Assembly (NCBI RefSeq): GCF_000353285.1 | Contig: NZ_KB731324.1 | Coordinates: 3,552,577 to 3,616,576, forward strand | DNA: 64,000 nucleotides | Direction of reading: 5' to 3' | Source of the DNA: Leptolyngbya boryana PCC 6306 | GTDB taxonomy: Bacteria > Cyanobacteriota > Cyanobacteriia > Leptolyngbyales > Leptolyngbyaceae | Program-made: the position numbers and the translations under genes | Shown: piece after piece, positions 7,413 to 15,723 of the stretch | Numbering within the stretch: the stretch's first letter is position 1 | How the letters are laid out: each line of letters opens with the position of its first letter | The notes under the pieces: generated by a model | What the model saw: the letters and a program-made list of their open reading frames with translations, nothing else | Databases searched by the model: none | Told to the model about the DNA's origin: nothing

Positions 7413-8297
7413 CTATCTAGACTTTAAGAAATCCCGAACAACTGCTTTGATATCTTCTTTCTTTCCATCCACACGGAAGTTTAATTCCTGCATCGTTTTA
7501 TCGGAAATCAAGCCCCCAAGCTGATCCAAAACGTCTTTGAGTTCTGGGTGTTTCTGCAAGGTTTCTTGTCTGACAACTGCGGCAGCCTCATAGGGTGGGA
7601 AATAGCGTTTATCGTCTTGCAACACCGTCAGATCCAGAGTCGAAAGCAGCCCGTCAGTTGTATTGCCAGCCACGATATCCACTTGTTTATCGTTGAGCGA
7701 TCGATACAAGAGTCCCAAATCCATCACTTTTGGCGGCTGAGTAAATTTGAGATTGTAATGCTTTGCAAGTCCTGGAAATCCATCTTCACGATTGAGAAAT
7801 TCAGGCCCAAAGCCCGCCCGCCATTTTGGAGTTTGAGGCGCAGCTTGGGACAATGTTTGTAGCTTCAATCTGCGAGCATCTTCGCCTCGAATCACCATCG
7901 CAAAAGAATTGTTAAATCCAAACGGCTTTGACCAGAGCAGCTTAAAGTCGCGCTTAAATCGACTCTCGACTGTTTCACGTGTCTTTTTGGGATCGCTGTT
8001 TGCTCCAAGCTTCAAAATCGCGTTATAAGCCGTTCCCGTGTACTCAGGATAGATATCAATTTCACCTTTCTGAATTGCCGTCAAACAGATAAACGTTCCA
8101 CCTAAATTCAATCGACGATCGACTTTCAAATTTGTTTTCCGCTCAATCTGCTGCGCCAGCAGTTCACCTAAAATATTCTGCTCTGTAAAGTTTTTCGAGC
8201 CAATAACAATGCGATCTCCCCCGGGCTGACAAGCCACGATCAAACCCGTTAAACAAACGGCGAGGAGTGCAAATGTAAAAAGTTTTTTCAGCTTCAT
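7413..8297 (-). CDS. Osmoprotectant ABC transporter, substrate-binding lipoprotein
   Basis: 294 residues. The N-terminus is a lipoprotein signal (hydrophobic stretch ending in LIVAC, C23). The body starts RIVIGSKNFTEQNILGELLA and continues with EIDIYPEYTGTAYNAIL, both hallmarks of the glycine betaine/choline/carnitine-binding OpuC/OsmF family. It should capture the solute outside the membrane and hand it to the permease encoded just upstream. The start overlaps the permease stop by four bases (ATGA, 8294-8297). It is the last gene of a three-gene operon. Exact substrate cannot be told from sequence. Confidence 0.9.
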   Translation of the reverse strand: MKLKKLFTFALLAVCLTGLIVACQPGGDRIVIGSKNFTEQNILGELLAQQIERKTNLKVDRRLNLGGTFICLTAIQKGEIDIYPEYTGTAYNAILKLGANSDPKKTRETVESRFKRDFKLLWSKPFGFNNSFAMVIRGEDARRLKLQTLSQAAPQTPKWRAGFGPEFLNREDGFPGLAKHYNLKFTQPPKVMDLGLLYRSLNDKQVDIVAGNTTDGLLSTLDLTVLQDDKRYFPPYEAAAVVRQETLQKHPELKDVLDQLGGLISDKTMQELNFRVDGKKEDIKAVVRDFLKSR

Positions 8298-8920
8298 TTT
8301 TTAACCGTCAATCGTCGTTCAATCCAACCTAAAATCCAATCTGCACCTAACGCCATTATTGCAGCCGGAATCGCGCCTGCAATAATCAGTTGATTATCTA
8401 CAATGGCGACTCCTCGAAAAATAAATTCTCCTAATCCTCCCGCTCCAATTGCCGATGCGATCGTTGCCAATCCAATCCCAATCACAGTTGCCAGCCGAAT
8501 ACCCGACAAAATCACACTCATCGCCAATGGAATTTCAACTTGTAACAGCAATTGACGATCGCTCATTCCCATGGCTCGTCCTGCTTCTCGAACAGCGGGA
8601 TCGACCGAGTTAATCCCAACAAAAGTATTGCGAATAATCGGCAGCAGCGAATACAGCACCAACGCCACGATCGCAGTTTTCTCTCCAATTCCCCCAATGA
8701 TCGGAATCGGCAACAGAATGCCAAACAGCGCCAGACTCGGAATCGTCTGCATCACATTGGCAAACCCCAAAATCGGTTTCGCAAGTCTCGAATATCGCGT
8801 GATCAAAATTCCTAGCGGAATTCCGATAAGGATTGCGATCGCCATTGCCACTGCCACTAAAAATAAATGCTCTCCACTTCGCTGTAAAATCTCCTCGCCA
8901 TACCGCGTCCAGAATTCCAT
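8294..8920 (-). CDS. Osmoprotectant ABC transporter permease
   Basis: 208 residues with five or six membrane helices and the inner-membrane-component EAA-like loop (DPAVREAGRAMGMSDRQLLLQVEIPLAMSVI, about residues 107-137). The opening HLFLVAVAMAIAILIGIPLG and the IRLATVIGIGLATIASAIGAGG block fit the OpuBB/OsmW/YehW-type permeases for glycine betaine, choline or related solutes. It lies 11 bases after the ATPase gene and overlaps the binding-protein gene by four bases, so the complex is made from one transcript. Only one permease gene is present, so a homodimer is likely. Confidence 0.9.
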   Translation of the reverse strand: MEFWTRYGEEILQRSGEHLFLVAVAMAIAILIGIPLGILITRYSRLAKPILGFANVMQTIPSLALFGILLPIPIIGGIGEKTAIVALVLYSLLPIIRNTFVGINSVDPAVREAGRAMGMSDRQLLLQVEIPLAMSVILSGIRLATVIGIGLATIASAIGAGGLGEFIFRGVAIVDNQLIIAGAIPAAIMALGADWILGWIERRLTVKK

Positions 8921-8931
8921 CTCAATTCCTC

Positions 8932-9654
8932 TCAGTCTCTCGCGCTCAAAAATGCTCTGGCTTCTGGATGCTGAGATCGCTCAAATTCAGCCGGAGTCGC
9001 AATTTCTACCAACCGACCAGCTTGCATCAATCCAATCCGAGTTCCCAACTTAAACGCCTCACGGATATCATGCGTGACAAAGACGATCGTTTTCCCTAAC
9101 TGCTGTTGCAACCGCTGAAACTCTCGCTGAAGTTCGACGCGCGTAATCGGATCAAGTGCCCCAAACGGCTCATCCATCAGTAACAGCGGCGGATCTGCCG
9201 CCAAAGCTCTCGCGACTCCAACCCGTTGTCTTTGTCCACCCGATAATTGATGCGGATAGCGATCGCTAATACTTTTTTCCAATCCGACGAGTTCTAACAA
9301 GTCCATCACTCTCGATCGAATCCGCTCCGGCTGCCAATTTTCCAGGACAGGCACAACTCCAATATTCTGTGCCACGCTCAAGTGCGGAAAGAGTCCAACT
9401 TCTTGAATCACATATCCAATTCGCCGCCGCAAGTGGATCGGGTTCCAAGATTGAGTCGATCGACCTTCGACTCGAACTTCTCCTTGCGTAGGGGTCAGAA
9501 GATGATTGATCAATCTCAGGGTCGTTGTCTTTCCGCAACCACTTCGACCCAGTAAAACAATTGTTTCACCAGAAAAAATTGTAAAGCTGAGATCTGCAAT
9601 CAGCAATCTCTGATTTAGTTGATAGGAAACTTGGCAGAACTCAACAACACTCAT
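8932..9654 (-). CDS. Osmoprotectant ABC transporter ATP-binding protein
   Basis: 240 residues. Walker A is GRSGCGKTT (about residues 37-45), the signature is LSGGQRQRVGVARAL (about 136-150), Walker B is LLLMDEPFGALDP, and the H-loop is FVTHDIREA. The pattern matches OpuBA/OsmV-type ATPases. It lacks the C-terminal CBS pair seen in OpuA/ProV, so direct ionic-strength sensing through CBS domains is not expected. It is the first gene of the operon on the minus strand, diverging from the histidine kinase gene. The 9655-9795 gap contains small inverted repeats (CACCC-AGCC-GGGTG and AAGGA-ATA-TCCTT) that might be regulatory. Confidence 0.92.
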   Translation of the reverse strand: MSVVEFCQVSYQLNQRLLIADLSFTIFSGETIVLLGRSGCGKTTTLRLINHLLTPTQGEVRVEGRSTQSWNPIHLRRRIGYVIQEVGLFPHLSVAQNIGVVPVLENWQPERIRSRVMDLLELVGLEKSISDRYPHQLSGGQRQRVGVARALAADPPLLLMDEPFGALDPITRVELQREFQRLQQQLGKTIVFVTHDIREAFKLGTRIGLMQAGRLVEIATPAEFERSQHPEARAFLSARD

Positions 9655-9795
9655 TTAAGATTCGGTTAACTTGCGTTTTTTCATTGAAATTCAGTCTAGA
9701 TCACCCAGCCGGGTGAAGCCTATCAAGGAATATCCTTCTAACCTAGATTAGTCTATTCCAGCGATTGGAGTGCTACATCCTTGTTCAAGGATCAC

Positions 9796-12018
9796 ATGGC
9801 AAAACTCAACCTATCTCAGGTTGGTCACTCATTGTTCGCGATTGCGATCATCGCGATCGTGTACTACTTGAGTGCACGTTTTGCCTTGAGCATCACCCTC
9901 CTCAATCACTGTGCTCTGGCATCTGTGCTCTATCCCCCGATTGGAATTTCACTGGCAGCTATTTTACTGATAGAACATCCTGTTTGGCTCGGTGTCTTTT
10001 CTGGTGCAGTCATGTCTGGGCGATCGCTCGATCAAGTCAATTGGCTGACAGCATTCCTAGCAGCAACGGGCAACACGCTAGAAGTTATCGTTGCGAGCCA
10101 ATTGTTGAAACAAGTGGAATTTAGTAGATTACTTCGTCGTGTACGAGACGTGTTGGCATTAATTGGATGTGGAGCCGTTCTTGCCCCCACGCTGAATGCA
10201 ACCATCACAACTCTGACTTCGGCTGCGATCTCCCAACCGACGGAGCTTATGAATCATTGGTTTGCAAGTTGGCTTGACAGTTCAGTTTCGATTTTGGTTT
10301 TCACACCCGCGATCGTGGTGTGGGGAAATCAAGAACTTCGTGTACCGCACTCTTTTCGCAACAGATTGAAAAAGTTGCAGCCCGTTCTCGTGGGTCAACG
10401 GACGATCGAGTTTTACATCTGGTTAGGATTGATGGGAGTGTGGAATGGGCTAATGTTGACTACTTCAACCGGAACAGCCCCAATTGTGCAGGGAGCAGCA
10501 CTGCTTTTACTGAAGTATTCACCATTTCTGTTTGTAGTTTGGGCAGCACTGCGGTTTGGACAGCAGAGAACGATGTTGTGCTTGCTGATTGCATCCTTAA
10601 GTTCGATTTGGGGACTGACCCAGATCCAGCAGGGAAATTTTCAATCTTCACTGTTTCAGATCCAGATTGCGATCGCAATCATGGCGATCATCACCCTGGT
10701 TTTAGTTGCGACGATCGCGGAGCGCAAAACAGTCGAAGCTCAACTAAGGCGCAGAATTGAACAAGATCAGTTTTTAGCTGAAAGCACATTGAGAATTCGG
10801 CAATCTTTAGATGTCAAGCAGGTTTTGAATACGACCGTCGCAGAAGTTCGAGCGTATCTGAACGCCGATCGTGCTCATATTGCTGTGTTTGATGAACAAG
10901 GGTTTACCGATGTTGTTGCCGAATCAGTTGCACCCGGATGGAACCCGATGCTAGGAACGCGATCGCCTCGACCAATCTTGGCGGATATTGCCGTTTTATT
11001 TGAGCAGCAATCTGTGCGAGTCAACCCAAATTCAGACATGACTCAGAACGAGTTTCTGAAGCTTTATTATGCGATGTATCAGGTCAAAGCAAGCATTGGA
11101 ATCGCAATTTGGCAAGAAGGACAGTTGTATGGTGTGTTAAATGTGCATCAGTGCGTTGCACCGAGGAATTGGCAGGATTTTGAAATTGAATTGCTGACTC
11201 GGTTAGCTACTCAGGTAGAGTTGGCGATTCAGCAGGGACGTCTGTATGAAAAGGTGCAGGGATTTGCCAGCGGATTAGAATCTCAGGTACAGGAGCGGAC
11301 TGCACAGTTGCAGCAGAAAATGATCGAATTAGAGACGTTGAATCAGGTGAAGGACACGCTGGTTCATGCGGTAAGTCATGATTTGAGAACGCCTGTGTTA
11401 GGAATGTTGATGGTTCTGAAACGGTTGCAAACGAAAGCAGAGGAAACCATTTCACTCTCGAAATCCGTGCTCGATCGCATGGTCGAAAGTGGCGATCGCC
11501 AATTAAGTTTGATTAGTTCCTTACTAGAAAATTATTCGCAGGAACCACACAAGTTGAGTTTGAATTATCAACGTGTGTCGATCGTGGAATTAGTCGATCA
11601 AACGTTACACCGATTAGAGCCATTGATCCATCAAAATCAAATTCGCTTAGAGAAGCAGATTGCGCCTGATGTGCCACAGTTCCTAGCTGACTCAATCCAG
11701 TTACAGCGCGTGTTAGAACATCTGATTACCAATGCTATGAACCACAATCTTCCAGGCATCAATTTAGCAATTCAGGTAGAGAAGGCTGAGAATGAGATGA
11801 AATGTACGATTTCGGACAATGGAATCGGAATTCCACCCGATCAGTGCAATTTGCTGTTCGATAAGCCTTTCCTAAGAGGATCGCAAAATCATCATCGCAC
11901 TGGGTTGGGATTAGGATTATTTCTTTGTAAGCAGGTGATTACAGCACATCAGGGGCGAATTGGTGTGAACTGCGAAGGGAAAGGAGCAAATTTTTGGTTT
12001 ACTTTGCCTTTAGGGTAA
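9796..12018 (+). CDS. MASE1-GAF sensor histidine kinase
   Basis: 740 residues from the ATG at 9796, preceded by AAGGA; a TTG at 9781 would add five residues. Residues ~10-305 are a multi-helix MASE1 membrane sensor (YPPIGISLAAILL, TGNTLEVIVASQLL). Residues ~325-480 are a GAF domain, then a coiled coil (SQVQERTAQLQQKMIELETL). The kinase core has the phospho-accepting His528 in VSHDLRTP, the N-box LITNAMNHN, DNGIGI near residue 674 and GLGLGLF. The signal is unknown. No response regulator lies next to it, so it is an orphan kinase. It diverges from the osmoprotectant operon, which hints at but does not prove a link to osmotic response. Confidence 0.9.
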   Translation: MAKLNLSQVGHSLFAIAIIAIVYYLSARFALSITLLNHCALASVLYPPIGISLAAILLIEHPVWLGVFSGAVMSGRSLDQVNWLTAFLAATGNTLEVIVASQLLKQVEFSRLLRRVRDVLALIGCGAVLAPTLNATITTLTSAAISQPTELMNHWFASWLDSSVSILVFTPAIVVWGNQELRVPHSFRNRLKKLQPVLVGQRTIEFYIWLGLMGVWNGLMLTTSTGTAPIVQGAALLLLKYSPFLFVVWAALRFGQQRTMLCLLIASLSSIWGLTQIQQGNFQSSLFQIQIAIAIMAIITLVLVATIAERKTVEAQLRRRIEQDQFLAESTLRIRQSLDVKQVLNTTVAEVRAYLNADRAHIAVFDEQGFTDVVAESVAPGWNPMLGTRSPRPILADIAVLFEQQSVRVNPNSDMTQNEFLKLYYAMYQVKASIGIAIWQEGQLYGVLNVHQCVAPRNWQDFEIELLTRLATQVELAIQQGRLYEKVQGFASGLESQVQERTAQLQQKMIELETLNQVKDTLVHAVSHDLRTPVLGMLMVLKRLQTKAEETISLSKSVLDRMVESGDRQLSLISSLLENYSQEPHKLSLNYQRVSIVELVDQTLHRLEPLIHQNQIRLEKQIAPDVPQFLADSIQLQRVLEHLITNAMNHNLPGINLAIQVEKAENEMKCTISDNGIGIPPDQCNLLFDKPFLRGSQNHHRTGLGLGLFLCKQVITAHQGRIGVNCEGKGANFWFTLPLG

Positions 12019-12063
12019 GGACTTACGATCATTTCTATATGAAACACGATCGTTCCTCAATTC

Positions 12064-12176
12064 GATGAACTTTAAAGTTTTTGAGGGATAGATTGTGTCA
12101 ATGGATCATCCAAGAGTTCATCAATGCAGTTCTTCTAGAGAACTTTTTGGAGAAACGATCGAAGATGTTGCTGTTC
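12064..12176 (-). pseudogene. Decayed C-terminal remnant of a TIR-NB-TPR gene
   Basis: Read on the minus strand this stretch translates to HLRSFLQKVL-stop-KNCIDELLDDPLTQSIPQKL-stop. It clearly aligns with the last ~35 residues of the intact protein encoded at 12982-15636 (RFRSLLQKALQENRTDELSD, then DPMTQSILQEL). The DNA also aligns over about 105 bases, with a premature TAG. It is therefore the 3' tail of a second, lost copy in the same orientation. The rest of that copy is absent; the VapBC-like pair occupies the space between remnant and intact gene. The remaining part of the 12019-12228 gap shows nothing further. Confidence 0.82.
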
Positions 12177-12228
12177 GGTAGAAATTGCTCCAGTGATTTT
12201 TATATTTGCTGGACAGGCACGTGGGTCA

Positions 12229-12627
12229 TTACCGCCAAACTCTTGTTTTCATCACATCAAAATGGAAATCATATGTCCAAACTGGGAGTTGCAATCGTTG
12301 AGCGATCGTAGTGGTTGTCGCATCGAAGAGGGTAATCGCTTGGTCTGGATATTGTTGAATCAGTTGAGTTGCATTTTGGTAATCCGCGATCGTCGGTTGA
12401 ATAAGATCTGCGCCATTTAGAATTTCATCAATGTACCGAAACCCGATACGGATTTCTAAGCGTTTTAGGATGAGACTATGCGTTTCAAGGAATACAGGAT
12501 AAGACACAAGCACGGTCAGATTTTGGGTTGCTAAGCGATCTAGTTCTGCAAGAGCTTGAGCATGATAGGTATCACTCGGATCGTAAGCGGCATAAAGTGG
12601 GCCTGTGTCAGCAAGCACGCGAATCAC
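12229..12627 (-). CDS. PIN-domain toxin, VapC-like
   Basis: 132 residues. The PIN ribonuclease fold is indicated by LADTGPL at the N-terminus (D7), E48 in PVFLETHSL, D102 in LFDATTTTIA and acidic residues D120/D124 near the C-terminus, giving the acidic cluster that binds metal. VapC-type toxins cut specific RNAs, often tRNA or rRNA, when freed from their antitoxin. The start overlaps the upstream antitoxin gene by four bases (12624-12627), the normal toxin-antitoxin layout. It sits between a TIR-NB-TPR gene and a remnant of another such gene. Confidence 0.85.
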   Translation of the reverse strand: MIRVLADTGPLYAAYDPSDTYHAQALAELDRLATQNLTVLVSYPVFLETHSLILKRLEIRIGFRYIDEILNGADLIQPTIADYQNATQLIQQYPDQAITLFDATTTTIAQRLQLPVWTYDFHFDVMKTRVWR

Positions 12628-12878
12628 ACCAAATGCTCCTGATCGAGGTTAGCAAGCACTTGATCATGTTCGATCGAGGTATTGTGATATCCACTGCCTT
12701 GTTCAGCAGGAGTAATTCTTAGGCGCTTCTTGGGTTGAGAGAGATAACCCCGCTCGGTCAGAAAAGTTTCTAAGGCGGTTTGGAGAACATCGGGAAGATC
12801 GGTTGGGTCAGTTTGATCTTGGATGTAATCAGCGATCGCTTGGGCGAGATGATCTGGTAATTCTGTGTTCAATTGCAT
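12624..12878 (-). CDS. Antitoxin partner of the PIN-domain toxin
   Basis: 84 residues. The N-terminal half (LPDHLAQAIADYIQDQTDPT...VLQTALETFLTERGYL) looks like a small helical DNA-binding or dimerisation unit. The C-terminal half (RLRITPAEQGSGYHNTSIEH) is polar and probably wraps the toxin. It precedes the PIN gene with a 4-base overlap, the typical order for a VapB-like antitoxin that also represses its own operon. I cannot assign it to a named antitoxin superfamily with confidence, so the call rests on position and size. Confidence 0.75.
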   Translation of the reverse strand: MQLNTELPDHLAQAIADYIQDQTDPTDLPDVLQTALETFLTERGYLSQPKKRLRITPAEQGSGYHNTSIEHDQVLANLDQEHLV

Positions 12879-12981
12879 GGGTAGGAGAGAATCGCGGTGT
12901 TATTTTATTATGGCTTGCAATCTAAGATGCCAATCTTTTATGAATCAATGCAGTCGTTCCGATTTCAAATTCAATTGCTCC

Positions 12982-15636
12982 TCAATCCAATGTGCTTCGT
13001 AGTTCTTGAAGGATAGATTGTGTCATTGGATCATCGGAGAGTTCGTCGGTGCGGTTCTCTTGGAGAGCTTTTTGAAGAAGCGATCGAAATCGTTGCGAGG
13101 CTTCCTGTCTCCATTGATGGCTTTCCTCTAGCTTGGCAGACAGGATGGGGATAGCTTGCAGGTAAAGAGCTTCTGCCTCTCCGGAGCGTCCTTGTAGATC
13201 GTAGAGGTATGCCAAATTACTCAAATTCTTGGCTGATAACGGATGGTCGGCAGGAAGTTGTTCTTGCCGAATGCGGACTGAGTACAGGAGCAGAGGTTCT
13301 GCATCCTCGTAGCGTCCTTGCAAATGGTAGAGTACTGCCAGATTGTTGAGGCTAGTTGCCACATCGGGATGGTCAGTGCCTAACTGCTGTTCCCGAATCG
13401 AGAGAGCACGCACTAAGAGCGGTTCTGCCTCTTCGTAGCGCCCTTGCAAATGGTAAAGAAATGCCAGATTGTTGAGGCTAGTTGCCACATCGGGATGGTC
13501 AGTGCCTAACTGCTGTTCCCAAATCGGGAGAGCACGCACTAAGAGCGGTTCTGCTTTGTGGTGGCATCCTTGCGATTGGTAGAGTACTGCCAGATTGCTG
13601 AGGCTAGTTGCTACATCAAGATGGTCAGTGCCCAATTGCTGTTCTCGAATCGAGAGTGATCGCACATAAAGCGGTTCTGCCTCCTCGTAGCGTCCTTGGG
13701 AACGGTAGAGTACTGCCAGATTGTTGAGGCTAGTTGCTACATCAAGATGGTCAGTGCCCAATTGCTGTTCTCGAATCGAGAGTGATCGCACATAAAGCGG
13801 TTCTGCCTCCTCGTAGCGTCCTTGCTCTTTGTAGAGTAATGCCAGATTGTTGAAGCTATTTGCCACATCGAGATGGTCTGCTCCCAACTGCTGTTCATGG
13901 ATTGAGAGTGATCGCACATAAAGCGGTTCTGCCTCCTCGTAGCGCCCTTGCGCGTAATAAAGTTCTGCTAACCAATTTAGACAAGTTGCTAAATCCAATG
14001 CTTGCTCTGGTCTAGCTAATCGCTCCATTGCTTCCTGCAAATGGGCAATCATCATCGTGGATTCCCGAATTAGAGATTTCTCCGGCTCATCCCTGACTCT
14101 TTTTGCCTCAGCAATCACCACCTGATAAAACCGCTGCTGCAAGTCGGAGTCATCCGCCCGTTGCTCCCGCTTCACCACAAAAAACTCCCGTAACAATTGA
14201 TGCAGTTGGTACATCCCCTGATCCACGCGCTTCAGCAGATTTGCACCAAGAAGCATCTGATCGCGAATATCCTCCAACTCCTCAGCATCAAACTTCGGCA
14301 AACACTGTTCTACCAGCTTCCACGGAATTTCAACCAAAGCAAACAGACTCAAAACGGCTGCAACTTGCTGTGCAATCTCATCCAAAGCGTGCCAACTCAA
14401 CTCAAACGCCGCTGCAACCCCCAAAGATGCCGTCATTCCAGGTTCCGCTTGCTGAAACGCTCTCGCTTCCAATCGTTTCTCTTGCAACCGTTGCCACAAA
14501 AGCTCGATCGATAAATCTCTCTTCTTCGCCAAATGCCGCCCAACTAATTCCACGCCCAACGGCAAATATCCCAACCATTCACAAAGTTCTTTCGAGCGCG
14601 CTAACTCCTCATCAACCCGCGAATCTCCCACCAACGATCGCAATAATTCCAGCGCTTTCTCTTCCGACAACACATCAAGCTGTAATGGTTGCACCGGAGA
14701 TCCGAAGCGCGATCGCGAAGTCATCAGCACTTTAAACCTAGATTCCTGTGGCGGCAGAAACAATTCAATATCCTCATACTTCTGCACATCATCAAAAATT
14801 AGCAATGCTGCTCCCTCTCGCCAGCGTCGCCAGCACCAGCGCACCTTTTCGACTAATTCGAGATCCTCTGGCGGAGTCAAATCTAAGCACGATCGTACAA
14901 AGCTAATAATTTGAGTTCCAACTTCCTCACGCGCCCTCAACCAGCACAATCCACCCGGATAAGATCCTTCACGACAGTGCTTCCGAGCATATTGCAGCGC
15001 TAATTCTGTTTTGCCAATGCCGCCCATTCCCGCGATCGCTGAAATTGCCACCGTCGAACTTTGTTGCAACTGCTGATGAATCTGTTCAAGCTCCACCTCT
15101 CGTCCGACAAAGTTTATACTTCCATACGGCAAGTTCTGAATCAGATTTGGGGGATAAGTAGGCTTTGCTCGATCGCTGATCGTCCCCGATTGCCCTGGGA
15201 ATTGCGGCGGTTGATCAGGTTTAGTTCGTCCATCTTGCACCGCTTGTAAAACTAAATCCCGCGCTGATACCTCATCAACTTCGACTAAATCGACATAGAC
15301 GATCGTTGACCACATTCCACTCAGCAAACAGTTCCCGATTCGGATGGGAATGAGCGATCGCTTCTCCCCAGTCGGATCTTGTGCAAAAGCTGATGCCCAT
15401 TCAGGCTGGGTAAATTGCGAACTGAGATAATTTTCGGATAAAACCGAGATCGTTCGTTCTGCCTCAGATGCCGCTCGTTGCATATCCAGCACAAAGTTTC
15501 CACCCGGACGAAAATCCCAGGCTTGAATCACGACGGTATATCCCGATTCTTCCAAGATCCAAGCAATCCACTCAGCCCAAGCTTTGTCATGGCGATTGTA
15601 GCTGACAAAAAAATCCTTCTTTGCGTCTGTACTCAT
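12982..15636 (-). CDS. TIR-NB-TPR protein (NLR-like STAND ATPase)
   Basis: 884 residues. Residues ~6-140 are a TIR domain (FFVSYNRHDKAWAEWIAWIL, ISVLSENYLSSQFTQPEW) with a glutamate, E79, at the position of the TIR NADase catalytic residue. Residues ~175-420 are an NB-ARC-like STAND ATPase with P-loop GMGGIGKT (203-210), Walker B LLIFDDV (278-284) and TSRSR (306-310). Residues ~420-550 are helical. Residues ~555-820 are seven kinesin-light-chain-type TPRs of 42 residues. This architecture matches bacterial NLR-like proteins in which the repeat region senses a trigger, the ATPase oligomerises and the TIR domain destroys NAD+. An anti-phage abortive role is inferred from the family. Its neighbours are a toxin-antitoxin pair and a decayed sister copy. 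Confidence 0.9.
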   Translation of the reverse strand: MSTDAKKDFFVSYNRHDKAWAEWIAWILEESGYTVVIQAWDFRPGGNFVLDMQRAASEAERTISVLSENYLSSQFTQPEWASAFAQDPTGEKRSLIPIRIGNCLLSGMWSTIVYVDLVEVDEVSARDLVLQAVQDGRTKPDQPPQFPGQSGTISDRAKPTYPPNLIQNLPYGSINFVGREVELEQIHQQLQQSSTVAISAIAGMGGIGKTELALQYARKHCREGSYPGGLCWLRAREEVGTQIISFVRSCLDLTPPEDLELVEKVRWCWRRWREGAALLIFDDVQKYEDIELFLPPQESRFKVLMTSRSRFGSPVQPLQLDVLSEEKALELLRSLVGDSRVDEELARSKELCEWLGYLPLGVELVGRHLAKKRDLSIELLWQRLQEKRLEARAFQQAEPGMTASLGVAAAFELSWHALDEIAQQVAAVLSLFALVEIPWKLVEQCLPKFDAEELEDIRDQMLLGANLLKRVDQGMYQLHQLLREFFVVKREQRADDSDLQQRFYQVVIAEAKRVRDEPEKSLIRESTMMIAHLQEAMERLARPEQALDLATCLNWLAELYYAQGRYEEAEPLYVRSLSIHEQQLGADHLDVANSFNNLALLYKEQGRYEEAEPLYVRSLSIREQQLGTDHLDVATSLNNLAVLYRSQGRYEEAEPLYVRSLSIREQQLGTDHLDVATSLSNLAVLYQSQGCHHKAEPLLVRALPIWEQQLGTDHPDVATSLNNLAFLYHLQGRYEEAEPLLVRALSIREQQLGTDHPDVATSLNNLAVLYHLQGRYEDAEPLLLYSVRIRQEQLPADHPLSAKNLSNLAYLYDLQGRSGEAEALYLQAIPILSAKLEESHQWRQEASQRFRSLLQKALQENRTDELSDDPMTQSILQELRSTLD
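13180..13965 (-). repeat. 126-bp tandem coding repeats (TPR array)
   Basis: Within the TIR-NB-TPR gene the block around the string GCCTCCTCGTAGCG recurs about every 126 bases (near 13304, 13430, 13556, 13678, 13804, 13930). The units around 13600-13930 are nearly identical at DNA level, while the outer ones are more diverged. Each encodes one 42-residue TPR with the core EQQLGTDHLDVATSLNNLAV. This indicates recent unit duplication or gene conversion and may vary in number between strains. Confidence 0.88.
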
Positions 15637-15723
15637 CGGGGCAACTCAGAGACAACACTGTTTCTTTTCTACCGCAGAAGAAGTCCGGAGTCCGCGAATT
15701 GTCACAGCTCCTTTAGAAACGAT

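Noticed and set aside
12081-12311. 76-residue open frame on the plus strand near the TIR remnant
   Set aside because: It runs antisense to the pseudogene remnant and the VapC end and has no domain or ribosome-binding site.
13180-13965. Regular 126-bp repeats considered as a CRISPR array or mobile repeat
   Set aside because: Repeat units are coding, without unique spacers, and translate to one continuous TPR series.
14103-14735. 210-residue open frame antisense to the TIR-NB-TPR gene
   Set aside because: Its Pro/Ser/Thr/Gln-rich text mirrors the codon use of the sense gene and has no start context or domain.
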